64,000 nucleotides of DNA from Streptomyces dengpaensis (GTDB taxonomy: Bacteria; Actinomycetota; Actinomycetes; Streptomycetales; Streptomycetaceae), in assembly GCF_002946835.1 (NCBI RefSeq), contig NZ_CP026652.1, positions 5,084,001-5,148,000 of the forward strand, given 5' to 3'. Made by a program: the position numbers and the translations under genes. Position 1 is the stretch's first letter, and every line of letters starts with the position of its first letter. Below, piece after piece: positions 15,669-24,550 of this stretch. The notes under the pieces are model-generated. The model saw only the letters and a program-made list of their open reading frames with translations, was not told the origin of the DNA and did no database searches.

Positions 15669-18229
15669 CCGTCCTGAAGACCTCGATGCGCAACTTCTTG
15701 GCGCACAAGGGTCGGATGGCCCTGTCGGCGGTCGCGGTCCTGCTGTCGGTGGCCTTCGTGTGCGGCACGCTGGTGTTCGCCGACACCATGAACACGACGT
15801 TCGACAAGCTCTTCGCCGCCACCTCGTCCGACGTCACGGTCGCGCCGAAGGACGCCAAGAGCGACGAGACGCCGCAGAACGGCGTGCCCGAGTCGCTGCC
15901 CGCCTCCGTGCTGGAGCAGGTGCAGAAGGTGGAAGGCGTCAAGTCCGCCGAGGGCGCGGTCAGTTCGATGAACGTGACCCTCGTCGACAGCGACAACAAG
16001 AACATGGGCTCCACCACCGGCGCTCCGACCATCGCCGGCAACTGGACCAGGAACGAACTGCGTTCGATGGAGATCACCTCCGGGCACGCCCCGCGCGGGC
16101 CGACCGAGGTGATGGTCGACGCCGACACCGCCGACAAGCACGACCTGAAGATGGGCGACGAGCTGCGCACCATCGCGCAGACCGGTGACTTCCAGGCGAA
16201 GATCGTCGGCGTCGCCACCTTCAAGGTGACCAACCCCGGTGCCACCGTCGTCTACTTCGACACCGCCACCGCACAGCGCGAACTGCTCGGCGCCACCGGC
16301 CGGTTCACGCAGTTCAACCTCACGGCGGAGTCCGGCGTGACCCACGCCCAGCTCAAGCAGGACGTCTCCCAGGCGCTCGACGGGCCGTACAAGGTCCAGA
16401 CGCAGAAGGAGCTGGCCGACGAGAACCGCGAGGGCGTCGGCGAGTTCATGAGCGTCATCAAGTACGCCATGCTCGGCTTCGCCGGGATCGCGTTCCTGGT
16501 GGGCATCTTCCTGATCATCAACACGTTCTCGATGCTGGTCGCTCAGCGGACCCGCGAGATCGGCCTGATGCGGGCGATCGGCTCGTCCCGCAAGCAGGTC
16601 AACCGGTCCGTACTGATCGAGGCGACCTTCCTCGGCGTCATCGGCTCGATCCTGGGCGTCGGCGCGGGCGTCGGCATCGCGGTCGGCCTGATGAAGCTGA
16701 TGTCGATGGCGGGCATGAACCTGTCCACCGCCGACCTGACGGTGAAGGCGACCACCCCGGTGGCGGGCCTCGTGCTCGGCGTCATCGTCACCGTCCTGGC
16801 CGCCTACGTGCCGGCCCGCCGCGCCGGTAAGGTCTCCCCGATGGCCGCGCTGCGCGACGCCGGTACGCCGGCCGACGGCAAGGCGGGCCTGGTGCGAGGC
16901 CTCGTCGGGCTCGTCCTCACGGGCGCGGGCGCCGCCTCCCTGTACGCGGCGGCCACCGCGAAGAAGGCGACCGACGGCTCGCTGGTGCTGGGCGCGGGCA
17001 TCGTTCTGACCCTGATCGGCTTTGTTGTTATCGGTCCGCTCCTTGCGGGCGGGGTCGTGCGGGTGATCAGCGCCGTGCTGCTGCGGGCCTTCGGCCCGGT
17101 GGGCCGCATGGCGGAGCGCAACGCCCTGCGCAACCCGCGTCGTACGGGTGCCACGGGCGCGGCGCTGATGATCGGCCTGGCGCTGGTCGCCTGTCTGTCG
17201 GTGGTCGGCTCCTCGATGGTCGCCTCGGCCACCAGCGAGCTCGACAAGTCGGTCGGCGCGGACTTCATCGTCCAGGGCAACCAGCGGATCGTGCCGCAGG
17301 CCGAGAAGGCGATGCAGCAGACGCCGGGTCTGGACCACGTCACGCGCTACAAGCAGATCGACGCCACGCTGACCGCTCCGAACGGCAAGAGCAACGACTG
17401 GGGGGTCACGGCCGCCGACCCGTCGTACGCCCAGGACCTGCGCCGCGAGACCACGCAGGGCACGCTCTCGGCCGCCTACGGCGAGGACGCCATGTCCGTC
17501 GGTACCGACTACGCCAAGAAGTACGGCGTCCACCTCGGCGACTCCATCACCGTCGCCTTCAAGGGCGGCGACACGGCGAAGCTCAAGGTGGCGGCCATCA
17601 CGGACGACGCCGCCGCCATCGACCAGGGCGCGCACTACATGAGCATCGCGACCATGGAGAAGTACCTGCCCGCGGACAAGATCCCGCCGAACGTGATCAT
17701 GTTCGCCAAGGCCGAGGAGGGCCAGGAGAAGAAGGCGTACGCGGCCCTGAAGAAGTCCATGGAGCCGTATCCGCAGTACCAGGTCCGCGACCAGACCGAC
17801 TACAAGGAAGAGCTGAAGGACCAGGTCGGCCAGCTCCTGAACATGGTCTACGGCCTCCTCGCCCTGGCGATCATCGTGGCGGTGCTCGGTGTCATCAACA
17901 CCCTGGCCCTGTCGGTGGTCGAGCGGACCCGGGAGATCGGCCTCATGCGGGCGATCGGCCTCTCGCGCCGCCAGCTGCGCCGCATGATCCGCATGGAGTC
18001 GGTGGTCATCGCCCTCTTCGGTGCCCTGCTGGGCCTGGGGCTCGGGATGAGCTGGGGCGCGACCGCGCAGAAGCTGCTCGCCCTGGAGGGCCTGGGCGTC
18101 CTCGACATCCCCTGGCCGACGATCATCGGGGTGTTCATCGGGTCGGCGTTCGTGGGCCTGTTCGCCGCGCTGATCCCGGCGTTCCGGGCGGGCCGGATGA
18201 ATGTGCTGAACGCGATCGCCACCGACTGA
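15665..18229 (+). CDS. ABC transporter permease with two FtsX domains, first copy
   Basis: This 854-residue membrane protein starts with a membrane helix, followed by a large extracytoplasmic MacB-like domain (about 45-250). Then come a first FtsX core with three helices (MLGFAGIAFLVGIFLIINTFSMLVAQRTREIGLMRAIG), a central helix pair, a second extracytoplasmic domain (about 520-715) and a second FtsX core (ALAIIVAVLGVINTLALSVVERTREIGLMRAIGLS). Such permeases use ATP hydrolysis for mechanotransmission or lipid/lipoprotein or peptide handling rather than classic import. It is coupled to the upstream ATPase. The substrate is unknown. Confidence 0.93.
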   Translation: MTVLKTSMRNFLAHKGRMALSAVAVLLSVAFVCGTLVFADTMNTTFDKLFAATSSDVTVAPKDAKSDETPQNGVPESLPASVLEQVQKVEGVKSAEGAVSSMNVTLVDSDNKNMGSTTGAPTIAGNWTRNELRSMEITSGHAPRGPTEVMVDADTADKHDLKMGDELRTIAQTGDFQAKIVGVATFKVTNPGATVVYFDTATAQRELLGATGRFTQFNLTAESGVTHAQLKQDVSQALDGPYKVQTQKELADENREGVGEFMSVIKYAMLGFAGIAFLVGIFLIINTFSMLVAQRTREIGLMRAIGSSRKQVNRSVLIEATFLGVIGSILGVGAGVGIAVGLMKLMSMAGMNLSTADLTVKATTPVAGLVLGVIVTVLAAYVPARRAGKVSPMAALRDAGTPADGKAGLVRGLVGLVLTGAGAASLYAAATAKKATDGSLVLGAGIVLTLIGFVVIGPLLAGGVVRVISAVLLRAFGPVGRMAERNALRNPRRTGATGAALMIGLALVACLSVVGSSMVASATSELDKSVGADFIVQGNQRIVPQAEKAMQQTPGLDHVTRYKQIDATLTAPNGKSNDWGVTAADPSYAQDLRRETTQGTLSAAYGEDAMSVGTDYAKKYGVHLGDSITVAFKGGDTAKLKVAAITDDAAAIDQGAHYMSIATMEKYLPADKIPPNVIMFAKAEEGQEKKAYAALKKSMEPYPQYQVRDQTDYKEELKDQVGQLLNMVYGLLALAIIVAVLGVINTLALSVVERTREIGLMRAIGLSRRQLRRMIRMESVVIALFGALLGLGLGMSWGATAQKLLALEGLGVLDIPWPTIIGVFIGSAFVGLFAALIPAFRAGRMNVLNAIATD

Positions 18230-18289
18230 CGGGTGGTCGCCTGATGGCCGCCCGCGCATAGCCACCGCGTACGGGGGTTGCGGGGGACG

Positions 18290-18328
18290 GGCCCGGTCCG
18301 GGGAGAGTCGATCTCCTCGGGCCGGGCC
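18290..18328. terminator. Hairpin between ABC operon and DUF2079 gene
   Basis: A 17-bp stem (GGCCCGGTCCGGGGAGA with TCTCCTCGGGCCGGGCC, two wobbles) closes a 5-nt loop between convergent genes, so it can terminate both. Confidence 0.75.
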
Positions 18329-18351
18329 TGTGGCATGTCGCCTAGCGGCAT

Positions 18352-19842
18352 CTACCGCCGCTGCCGCTTCAGGAGTACGTAGCCCTGAGCGGCGCCCGTG
18401 ACGTCGTACTCGGCGCGCGGGTGCAGCTGGCGTGCGTACGCCCTGACGTCTCGGATCGAGCGCGAGGTGTTGTCCACGGCGATGAAGTCCGGTGTGACGC
18501 CGCGGGTGGAGCCGACCCAGAAGACCCGGCAGCGTGAGGTGAGCCGGCTGCTCGGGCCCGTGTTCGCCTCGACGCTCGCGCCGTCCGGAATGAGGTTCAG
18601 CATCCGCTCGACGGCCGCCACGCGCGCGGGTTTGCGATAGGCGTCGGGCTCGGTCAGCTGGGACAGCGGGAGCGAGGTCGTCAGCGCGAGCGAGGCCGCG
18701 ACGACGGCGGTGGGGAGGTGGAACGCGTACGAACGCAGCCACGGGCGCGTGCTGTAGCGGGCGCGGGACAGCGCGTCGGCCAGGGCGAGCGTGACGACCG
18801 GCATCAGGACCGCGCTGTAGTGCCAGTCCGTACCCCAGTAGTGCTGGTCGGAGGAGACGAACCGCCAGCCGAGGGTCGGCAGGGCGACCAGGAGGAGCGG
18901 GGAGCGCAGGGCGAGCAGGCCGGTGGTGGGGACCAACAGCCAGGCGAGGGTGCGGAGTTTGGTGCCGATGCCGTCGAACGGGCTGCCGCCCGACTCGCCG
19001 AGCTTGTCCCAATAGACGTAGCTGTCCGCGGAGTTGAAGGCCGGTATCACCAGGGTGAGGGTGACCGCCGCGGCCACGACGCCGAAGACCGCGACGGCGA
19101 GCCCGCACCACGCCGCACGCCGGGACGAGCGCCGGGCGCGCACCGCGACGACCAGCCCGATCGCGGCCACCGTCAGCCCGAGGTCCTCCTTGACCAGCAC
19201 CAGGGGCAGCGCCCAGAGCAGGGCCCGCCGCCATCGCCGCGCCAGTACGGCTTCGAGCGCGAAGGCGATGAGGGGCACGGCGAAGCAGATCTCGTGGAAG
19301 TCGAAGTCGACGGCGCGCTGGATGCCCCACGACAGCCCGTACGCGACCCCGAGCGCGAGTCCCCGGCGGTGCCCGAGCAGCCCGGCCGCGGCACGGGTGA
19401 CCGGCACGGCCGACAGCGCCAGCAGCGCGGCCTGCGTGACGAGGAGCGTGACGGGCGTGGGGAAGAGCCGGTAGACGGGCGCGAGGAGGGCGGTGACGGG
19501 GCTGAAGTGGTCGCCGAGGATGTGGGTGCCGGGGCCCTTGAGGTCGGCGATCGGGGCCTGGAGGCGGGCGTACGCGCGGACCGCCTGCTCGAAGATGCCG
19601 AGGTCCCAGGATTTCGTCGCGAGATGCCGGTAGCGGGAGAGGGAGAGACTCGCGTACGCGACGAACAGGAGAGCCGCCAGGATCTGGGGGGCGCGGTCGC
19701 GGGGACGCCGGTCACGGGGCCTGCCAGGGGGCCGCTCGTCGGGCCCGTCGGGGCGCCCGTCATGGGTGGGCGCGGGCGTGACCGGCGCGGGTATCGAGGG
19801 GACGGTGGTGGGGTCGGGCTGGGCGGCGAGTGCGTCGGGCAC
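18352..19842 (-). CDS. DUF2079 multi-pass membrane protein
   Basis: This 496-residue protein has a ~50-residue Pro/Arg-rich cytoplasmic lead and then about ten hydrophobic segments. The DUF2079 landmarks are the N-terminal SWDLGIFEQAVRAYA, the GDHFSPVTALLAPVY motif, FDFHEICFAVPLI, VKEDLGLTVAAIG and the late QHYWGTDWHYSAVLMP. The fold resembles GT-C glycosyltransferases with periplasm-facing acidic residues, so a polyprenyl-sugar-dependent transferase role is possible, but no activity is established. The GTG start lies at 19842. It is convergent with the ABC operon, and the start faces mfd. Confidence 0.85.
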   Translation of the reverse strand: MPDALAAQPDPTTVPSIPAPVTPAPTHDGRPDGPDERPPGRPRDRRPRDRAPQILAALLFVAYASLSLSRYRHLATKSWDLGIFEQAVRAYARLQAPIADLKGPGTHILGDHFSPVTALLAPVYRLFPTPVTLLVTQAALLALSAVPVTRAAAGLLGHRRGLALGVAYGLSWGIQRAVDFDFHEICFAVPLIAFALEAVLARRWRRALLWALPLVLVKEDLGLTVAAIGLVVAVRARRSSRRAAWCGLAVAVFGVVAAAVTLTLVIPAFNSADSYVYWDKLGESGGSPFDGIGTKLRTLAWLLVPTTGLLALRSPLLLVALPTLGWRFVSSDQHYWGTDWHYSAVLMPVVTLALADALSRARYSTRPWLRSYAFHLPTAVVAASLALTTSLPLSQLTEPDAYRKPARVAAVERMLNLIPDGASVEANTGPSSRLTSRCRVFWVGSTRGVTPDFIAVDNTSRSIRDVRAYARQLHPRAEYDVTGAAQGYVLLKRQRR

Positions 19843-19904
19843 GGGGGTCCTTGGGCGGCGGACGGCTGGGCGGCGCGGGGGTGCACGCGGGTGGGTGTTT
19901 CGCC

Positions 19905-20092
19905 CCCGCCCCTGCCCGTCCCATCTTCCAGGGTTCCGCCCCGGACTCGGCCAGGGGCAGGGTTCCAGCCAGGTTCAGGGCTCCGCCTCGGACTCGGCCG
20001 GGGGCAGGGTTTCAGCCCGTCCGGCGTTTGAGGACGAGGCCGTCCAGGCCGATACGGGGGGTCTGGGGGCGGAGCCCCCAGGGGCGCCCGCA
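19905..20092. repeat. Dispersed GC-rich intergenic repeat, copy B
   Basis: The space between the DUF2079 gene and mfd holds CGCCCCCGCCCCTGCCCGTC and a duplicated GACTCGGCC(A/G)GGGGCAGGGTT stretch. Then comes the repeat core CAGCCCGTCCGGCGTTTGAG through GGTCTGGGGGCGGAGCCCCC (20012-20090). The mfd promoter is not obvious. Confidence 0.75.
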
Positions 20093-20201
20093 TTCCGCCG
20101 GGCCCGACGGACGAGAGCGCGCCGTCGTACGCTGGAGGCCCCCGGCCCGTAAAACGTGTCGGGCGGTTCGCGTTGCCCACTCCCCGGGATGGAAGCCCTT
20201 C

Positions 20202-23200
20202 ATGAGCCTGCACGGTCTGCTCGACGCCGTCGTCAAGGACGCCGCTCTCGCGGAAGCGGTGAAGGCCGCCACCGACGGCAACCGGATGCATGTCGACCTC
20301 GTCGGCCCGCCCGCGGCCCGCCCCTTCGCGGTGGCGGCCCTGGCCCGCGAGACCGGCCGCCCCGTCCTCGCGGTGACGGCGACGGGCCGTGAGGCCGAGG
20401 ACCTGGCCGCCGCGCTGAGGTCCCTCCTCCCGCCGGAGGGCATCGTCGAGTACCCCTCCTGGGAGACGCTCCCGCACGAGCGGCTGTCCCCGCGCAGCGA
20501 CACCGTGGGCCGCCGCCTCGCCGTCCTGCGGCGCCTGGCACATCCGCGCCTGGACGACCCGGAGACCGGCCCGGTCTCCGTCGTCGTCGCCCCGGTCCGC
20601 TCCGTACTCCAGCCGCAGGTCAAGGGCCTGGGCGACCTGGAACCGGTGGCGCTGCGCACGGGCCAGACCGCCGACCTGGGCGAGATCGTGGAGGCGCTCG
20701 CGGCAGCCGCGTACTCCCGGGTCGAGCTCGTCGAGAAGCGCGGCGAGTTCGCGGTCCGCGGCGGCATCCTGGACGTCTTCCCGCCCACCGAGGAGCACCC
20801 GCTCCGCGTGGAGTTCTGGGGCGACGACGTCGAGGAGATCCGTTACTTCAAGGTCGCCGACCAGCGCTCCCTCGAGGTCGCCGAGCACGGCCTGTGGGCG
20901 CCGCCCTGCCGCGAGCTGCTGCTCACGGACGACGTACGACAGCGGGCGGCCCGGCTGGCCGAGGAGCACCCGGAGCTGGGCGAGCTGCTCGGCAAGATCG
21001 CCGAGGGCATCGCCGTGGAGGGCATGGAATCCCTGGCTCCGGTCCTGGTCGACGACATGGAGCTGCTGCTCGACGTCCTGCCCAAGGGCTCGATGGCCGT
21101 CGTATGCGATCCGGAGCGGGTGCGGACGCGGGCCACGGACCTGGTGGCGACGTCGCGGGAGTTCCTGCAGGCGTCGTGGGCGGCGACCGCCGGGGGTGGC
21201 GAGGCCCCCATCGACGTGGACGCCGCTTCCCTGTGGTCCATCGCGGATGTACGGGACCGGGCGCGCGAGCTGGACATGATGTGGTGGTCCGTCTCGCCGT
21301 TCGCCGCCGACGAGGAGCTGGACGCGGACACCCTCAAGCTGGGCATGCACGCCCCCGAGAGCTACCGTGGCGACACCGCCAGAGCGCTCGCCGACACCAA
21401 GGGCTGGCTGGCCGACGGCTGGCGCACGGTGTACGTCACCGAGGCCCACGGCCCCGCGGCCCGTACGGTCGAGGTGCTGGGCGGCGAGGGCATCGCGGCG
21501 CGCCTCGAAACGGATCTCGCGTCCCTGAGCCCGTCCGTCGTCCAGGTCGCGTGCGGCTCGATCGACTACGGATTCGTCGATACGTCCCTGAAGCTGGCCG
21601 TCCTGACCGAGACCGACCTCTCCGGCCAGAAGGCGGCCGGCAAGGACGGCGCCCGGATGCCGGCCCGCCGCCGCAAGACGATCGACCCCCTGACGCTGGA
21701 GACCGGCGACTACATCGTGCACGAGCAGCACGGCGTCGGCCGCTACATCGAGATGGTGCAGCGCACGGTCCAGGGCGCGACCCGCGAGTACCTGGTGGTG
21801 GAGTACGCCCCCGCCAAGCGCGGCCAGCCCGGCGACCGCCTCTACATCCCCACCGACCAACTGGAGCAGATCACCAAGTACGTGGGCGGAGAGGCCCCGA
21901 CCCTGCACCGCCTGGGCGGCGCCGACTGGACGAAGACCAAGGCGCGCGCCAAGAAGGCCGTCAAGGAGATCGCGGCGGACCTGATCAAGCTGTACAGCGC
22001 CCGTATGGCGGCGCCCGGACACGCCTTCGGCTCGGACACCCCGTGGCAGCGCGAGCTGGAGGACGCGTTCCCGTACGCGGAGACCCCCGATCAGCTGACG
22101 ACGATCGCCGAAGTCAAGGACGACATGGAGAAGACGGTCCCCATGGACCGCCTGATCTGCGGCGACGTCGGCTACGGCAAGACGGAGATCGCGGTCCGCG
22201 CGGCCTTCAAGGCGGTACAGGACGGCAAGCAGGTGGCCGTGCTGGTGCCCACGACCCTCCTGGTGCAGCAGCACTTCGGCACGTTCTCCGAGCGCTACTC
22301 GCAATTCCCGGTGAACGTAAGGGCCCTGTCCCGCTTCCAGACGGACACGGAGGCGAAGGCGGTCCTGGAGGGGCTGCGGGAGGGCTCGGTCGACCTGGTC
22401 ATCGGCACGCACCGGCTGTTCTCGTCGGAGACGAAGTTCAAGGACCTGGGCCTGGTCATCGTCGACGAGGAGCAGCGGTTCGGCGTCGAGCACAAGGAGC
22501 AGCTGAAGAAGCTGCGCGCGAACGTGGACGTGCTGACGATGTCTGCGACACCCATCCCGCGCACCCTGGAGATGGCGGTGACCGGCATCCGCGAGATGTC
22601 GACGATCACCACCCCGCCCGAGGAGCGCCACCCGGTGCTCACCTTCGTCGGCCCGTACGAGGAGAAGCAGATCGGCGCGGCCATCCGCCGTGAACTGCTG
22701 CGCGAGGGCCAGGTCTTCTACATCCACAACCGGGTGGAGTCGATCGACCGGGCGGCGGCGCGGCTGCGCGAGATCGTCCCCGAGGCGCGGATCGCCACCG
22801 CCCACGGCCAGATGTCGGAACAGTCCCTGGAACAGGTGGTCGTCGACTTCTGGGAGAAGCGGTACGACGTGCTGGTGTCGACGACGATCGTGGAGTCCGG
22901 CATCGACATCTCCAATGCCAACACCCTGATCGTGGAGCGCGGCGACAACTTCGGCCTCTCGCAGCTGCACCAGCTGCGCGGCCGGGTCGGGCGCGGGCGT
23001 GAGCGCGGATACGCGTACTTCCTGTACCCGCCGGAGAAGCCGCTGACGGAGACCGCGCACGAACGCCTCGCGACGATCGCCCAGCACACGGAGATGGGCG
23101 CGGGCATGTACGTGGCGATGAAGGACCTGGAGATCCGGGGAGCCGGAAATCTCCTGGGCGGCGAGCAGTCCGGCCACATCGCGGGCGTCGGCTTCGACCT

Positions 23201-23732
23201 GTACGTGCGGATGGTCGGCGAGGCGGTCGCGGACTACCGCGCCTCGCTGGAGGGCGGTGTCGAGGAGGAGCCGCCGCTGGAGGTCAAGATCGAGGTGCCG
23301 GTCGACGCGCACGTCCCGCACGACTACGCCCCGGGCGAGCGGCTCAGGTTGCAGGCCTACCGTTCCATCGCCTCCGCCAACACGGAGGAGGACATCAAGT
23401 CCGTACGCGAAGAACTCGTCGACCGTTACGGCAAGTTGCCCGAACCGGTGGAGAACCTGCTCCTCGTGGCGGGCCTGCGCATGCTCGCGCGCGCGTGCGG
23501 CGTCGGCGAGATCGTGCTTCAGGGGAACAACATCCGCTTCGCGCCGGTGGAGTTGCGGGAGTCGCAGGAGCTGCGCCTCAAGCGGCTGTACCCGGGGACT
23601 GTCATCAAGCCGGCCGTGCACCAGGTGCTGGTACCGCGCCCGAAGACCGCGAAGGTGGGCGGGAAGCCTTTGATCGGGCGGGAGTTGCTGGGGTGGACCG
23701 GGGAGTTCTTGGCTTCGGTTCTGGGGTCTTGA
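20202..23732 (+). CDS. mfd: Transcription-repair coupling factor Mfd
   Basis: This 1176-residue protein is the usual length for Mfd. The UvrB-homology region lies in residues ~1-330 (SWETLPHERLSPRSDTVGRR). The RNA-polymerase-interacting CarD-like domain is near 495-560 (GDYIVHEQHGVGRYIEMV). RecG-like helicase motifs follow: GDVGYGKTE (Walker A, near 652), TTLLVQQH, VIVDEEQRFGVEH and SATPIPRTLEM. The C-terminal TRCF domain ends before FLASVLGS. It removes stalled RNA polymerase and recruits UvrA. The ATG at 20202 starts MSLHGLLDAVVKD, and the open frame upstream lies in dispersed repeat and was excluded. Confidence 0.97.
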   Translation: MSLHGLLDAVVKDAALAEAVKAATDGNRMHVDLVGPPAARPFAVAALARETGRPVLAVTATGREAEDLAAALRSLLPPEGIVEYPSWETLPHERLSPRSDTVGRRLAVLRRLAHPRLDDPETGPVSVVVAPVRSVLQPQVKGLGDLEPVALRTGQTADLGEIVEALAAAAYSRVELVEKRGEFAVRGGILDVFPPTEEHPLRVEFWGDDVEEIRYFKVADQRSLEVAEHGLWAPPCRELLLTDDVRQRAARLAEEHPELGELLGKIAEGIAVEGMESLAPVLVDDMELLLDVLPKGSMAVVCDPERVRTRATDLVATSREFLQASWAATAGGGEAPIDVDAASLWSIADVRDRARELDMMWWSVSPFAADEELDADTLKLGMHAPESYRGDTARALADTKGWLADGWRTVYVTEAHGPAARTVEVLGGEGIAARLETDLASLSPSVVQVACGSIDYGFVDTSLKLAVLTETDLSGQKAAGKDGARMPARRRKTIDPLTLETGDYIVHEQHGVGRYIEMVQRTVQGATREYLVVEYAPAKRGQPGDRLYIPTDQLEQITKYVGGEAPTLHRLGGADWTKTKARAKKAVKEIAADLIKLYSARMAAPGHAFGSDTPWQRELEDAFPYAETPDQLTTIAEVKDDMEKTVPMDRLICGDVGYGKTEIAVRAAFKAVQDGKQVAVLVPTTLLVQQHFGTFSERYSQFPVNVRALSRFQTDTEAKAVLEGLREGSVDLVIGTHRLFSSETKFKDLGLVIVDEEQRFGVEHKEQLKKLRANVDVLTMSATPIPRTLEMAVTGIREMSTITTPPEERHPVLTFVGPYEEKQIGAAIRRELLREGQVFYIHNRVESIDRAAARLREIVPEARIATAHGQMSEQSLEQVVVDFWEKRYDVLVSTTIVESGIDISNANTLIVERGDNFGLSQLHQLRGRVGRGRERGYAYFLYPPEKPLTETAHERLATIAQHTEMGAGMYVAMKDLEIRGAGNLLGGEQSGHIAGVGFDLYVRMVGEAVADYRASLEGGVEEEPPLEVKIEVPVDAHVPHDYAPGERLRLQAYRSIASANTEEDIKSVREELVDRYGKLPEPVENLLLVAGLRMLARACGVGEIVLQGNNIRFAPVELRESQELRLKRLYPGTVIKPAVHQVLVPRPKTAKVGGKPLIGRELLGWTGEFLASVLGS

Positions 23733-23770
23733 AGTGCTCTCCGAGGAGCAGCAGCGCCCCGCGTGAGCCT

Positions 23771-23817
23771 GCATCGCGGCGAAAGCCCGGCACTCCGGGC
23801 CGGGCCGCCAGGGATGC
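23771..23817. terminator. Possible terminator after mfd
   Basis: An imperfect nested inverted repeat (GCATC...GATGC outside, CCCGG CACT CCGGG inside) lies between mfd and the convergent TetR remnant. There is no T tract. Confidence 0.4.
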
Positions 23818-23820
23818 GCT

Positions 23821-24072
23821 TCACGAAGCCGATCCGGACTGGAACAGCATTTCCCTCAGCGCGCGGAAGACCTCGGCGGGGTCCTGGTCGCCCACTGGGT
23901 CGTCCAGGTTGTGGCTGAGGAGCAGCGTGGCGATGCCGTGGGCGAGGGACCAGGCCGCGACCCCGGCGAGGCGGGGGCCGGGGCCGCGGCCCTCGGCCGG
24001 TACGGCGGCGACCGCGGCGCGCAGGCGCTCCCCCGCGAGGGTTCGGGAGAGGGGCCCAGGGCTGTTCGACAA
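23821..24072 (-). pseudogene. TetR-family regulator, C-terminal remnant
   Basis: Only ~83 codons remain. The sequence GVAAWSLAHGIATLLLSHNLDDP ... FRALREMLFQ matches the C-terminal ligand-binding (WHG-type) end of TetR regulators. The N-terminal DNA-binding domain is missing, and the sequence upstream is a hairpin rather than coding. It is probably non-functional. It is convergent with mfd. Confidence 0.7.
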
Positions 24073-24078
24073 GGGAAA

Positions 24079-24109
24079 CCGCCCGCGGAACCTGGTTTTC
24101 CGCGGACGG
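24079..24109. terminator. Hairpin between TetR remnant and small antitoxin-like gene
   Basis: Arms CCGCCCGCGGAA and TTCCGCGGACGG (11 of 12 paired) close a 7-nt loop. On the minus strand it follows the antitoxin-like gene. Confidence 0.6.
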
Positions 24110-24197
24110 CCTCTGATTCAGGGTGATTCGGCTGGGCGCAGGCCTCGCCTCCGTGCGTCTCCGGTTTACGGCTGGTCGGGCAAGCTGGGCAGGTCGC

Positions 24198-24389
24198 TTA
24201 CGGCTGGTCGGGGCGCTCGGGCCGGTCGGGCCGGTCCACGCCCGTCGCGCGTTCGGTCCTCTGCTGCGCGTCGTCGACCTTGTCCGTGTACTTGTCGCCC
24301 GTCTTCTCGTTGACTTGCCGCTCCGCTGTGTCGGACACGTTCTTGGCCTTGTGCTGCCCGTGGCCCTTGAATTTGTCGAAGATGCCCAT
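24198..24389 (-). CDS. MT0933-like antitoxin family small protein
   Basis: This 63-residue, highly charged protein begins MGIFDKFKGHGQHKAKNVSD, continues with EKTGDKYTDKVDDAQQRTE and ends in a Pro/Asp/Arg tail, matching the MT0933-like (PF14013) antitoxin family. The start at 24389 has AAGGAG on the minus strand. A longer frame begins at 24419 but adds an unlikely segment. No toxin gene is adjacent, so the antitoxin label is by family only. The last 15 bp of the gene are duplicated 32 bp downstream (24166-24180). Confidence 0.75.
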   Translation of the reverse strand: MGIFDKFKGHGQHKAKNVSDTAERQVNEKTGDKYTDKVDDAQQRTERATGVDRPDRPERPDQP

Positions 24390-24550
24390 CCAGAGCTCCT
24401 TCCGGAGATGACTCACCACCGACGATACGCCCGGCGTGCGCCGATTGCCCGTTGGATGCGGGTATGACCGAGGGTCCCCGGCCGCTACCGTGGGTACCTG
24501 GGGAAACGCGCCCGTACAGGGCGGACCCGGGGAGGCAAGGGGAGGGCGCC

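Noticed and set aside
15365..19330. Long antisense frame over the ABC permease and DUF2079 genes
   Set aside because: Its composition is that of a shadow frame (Arg/Gly/Asp/His), and it spans opposite-strand genes with clear domains.
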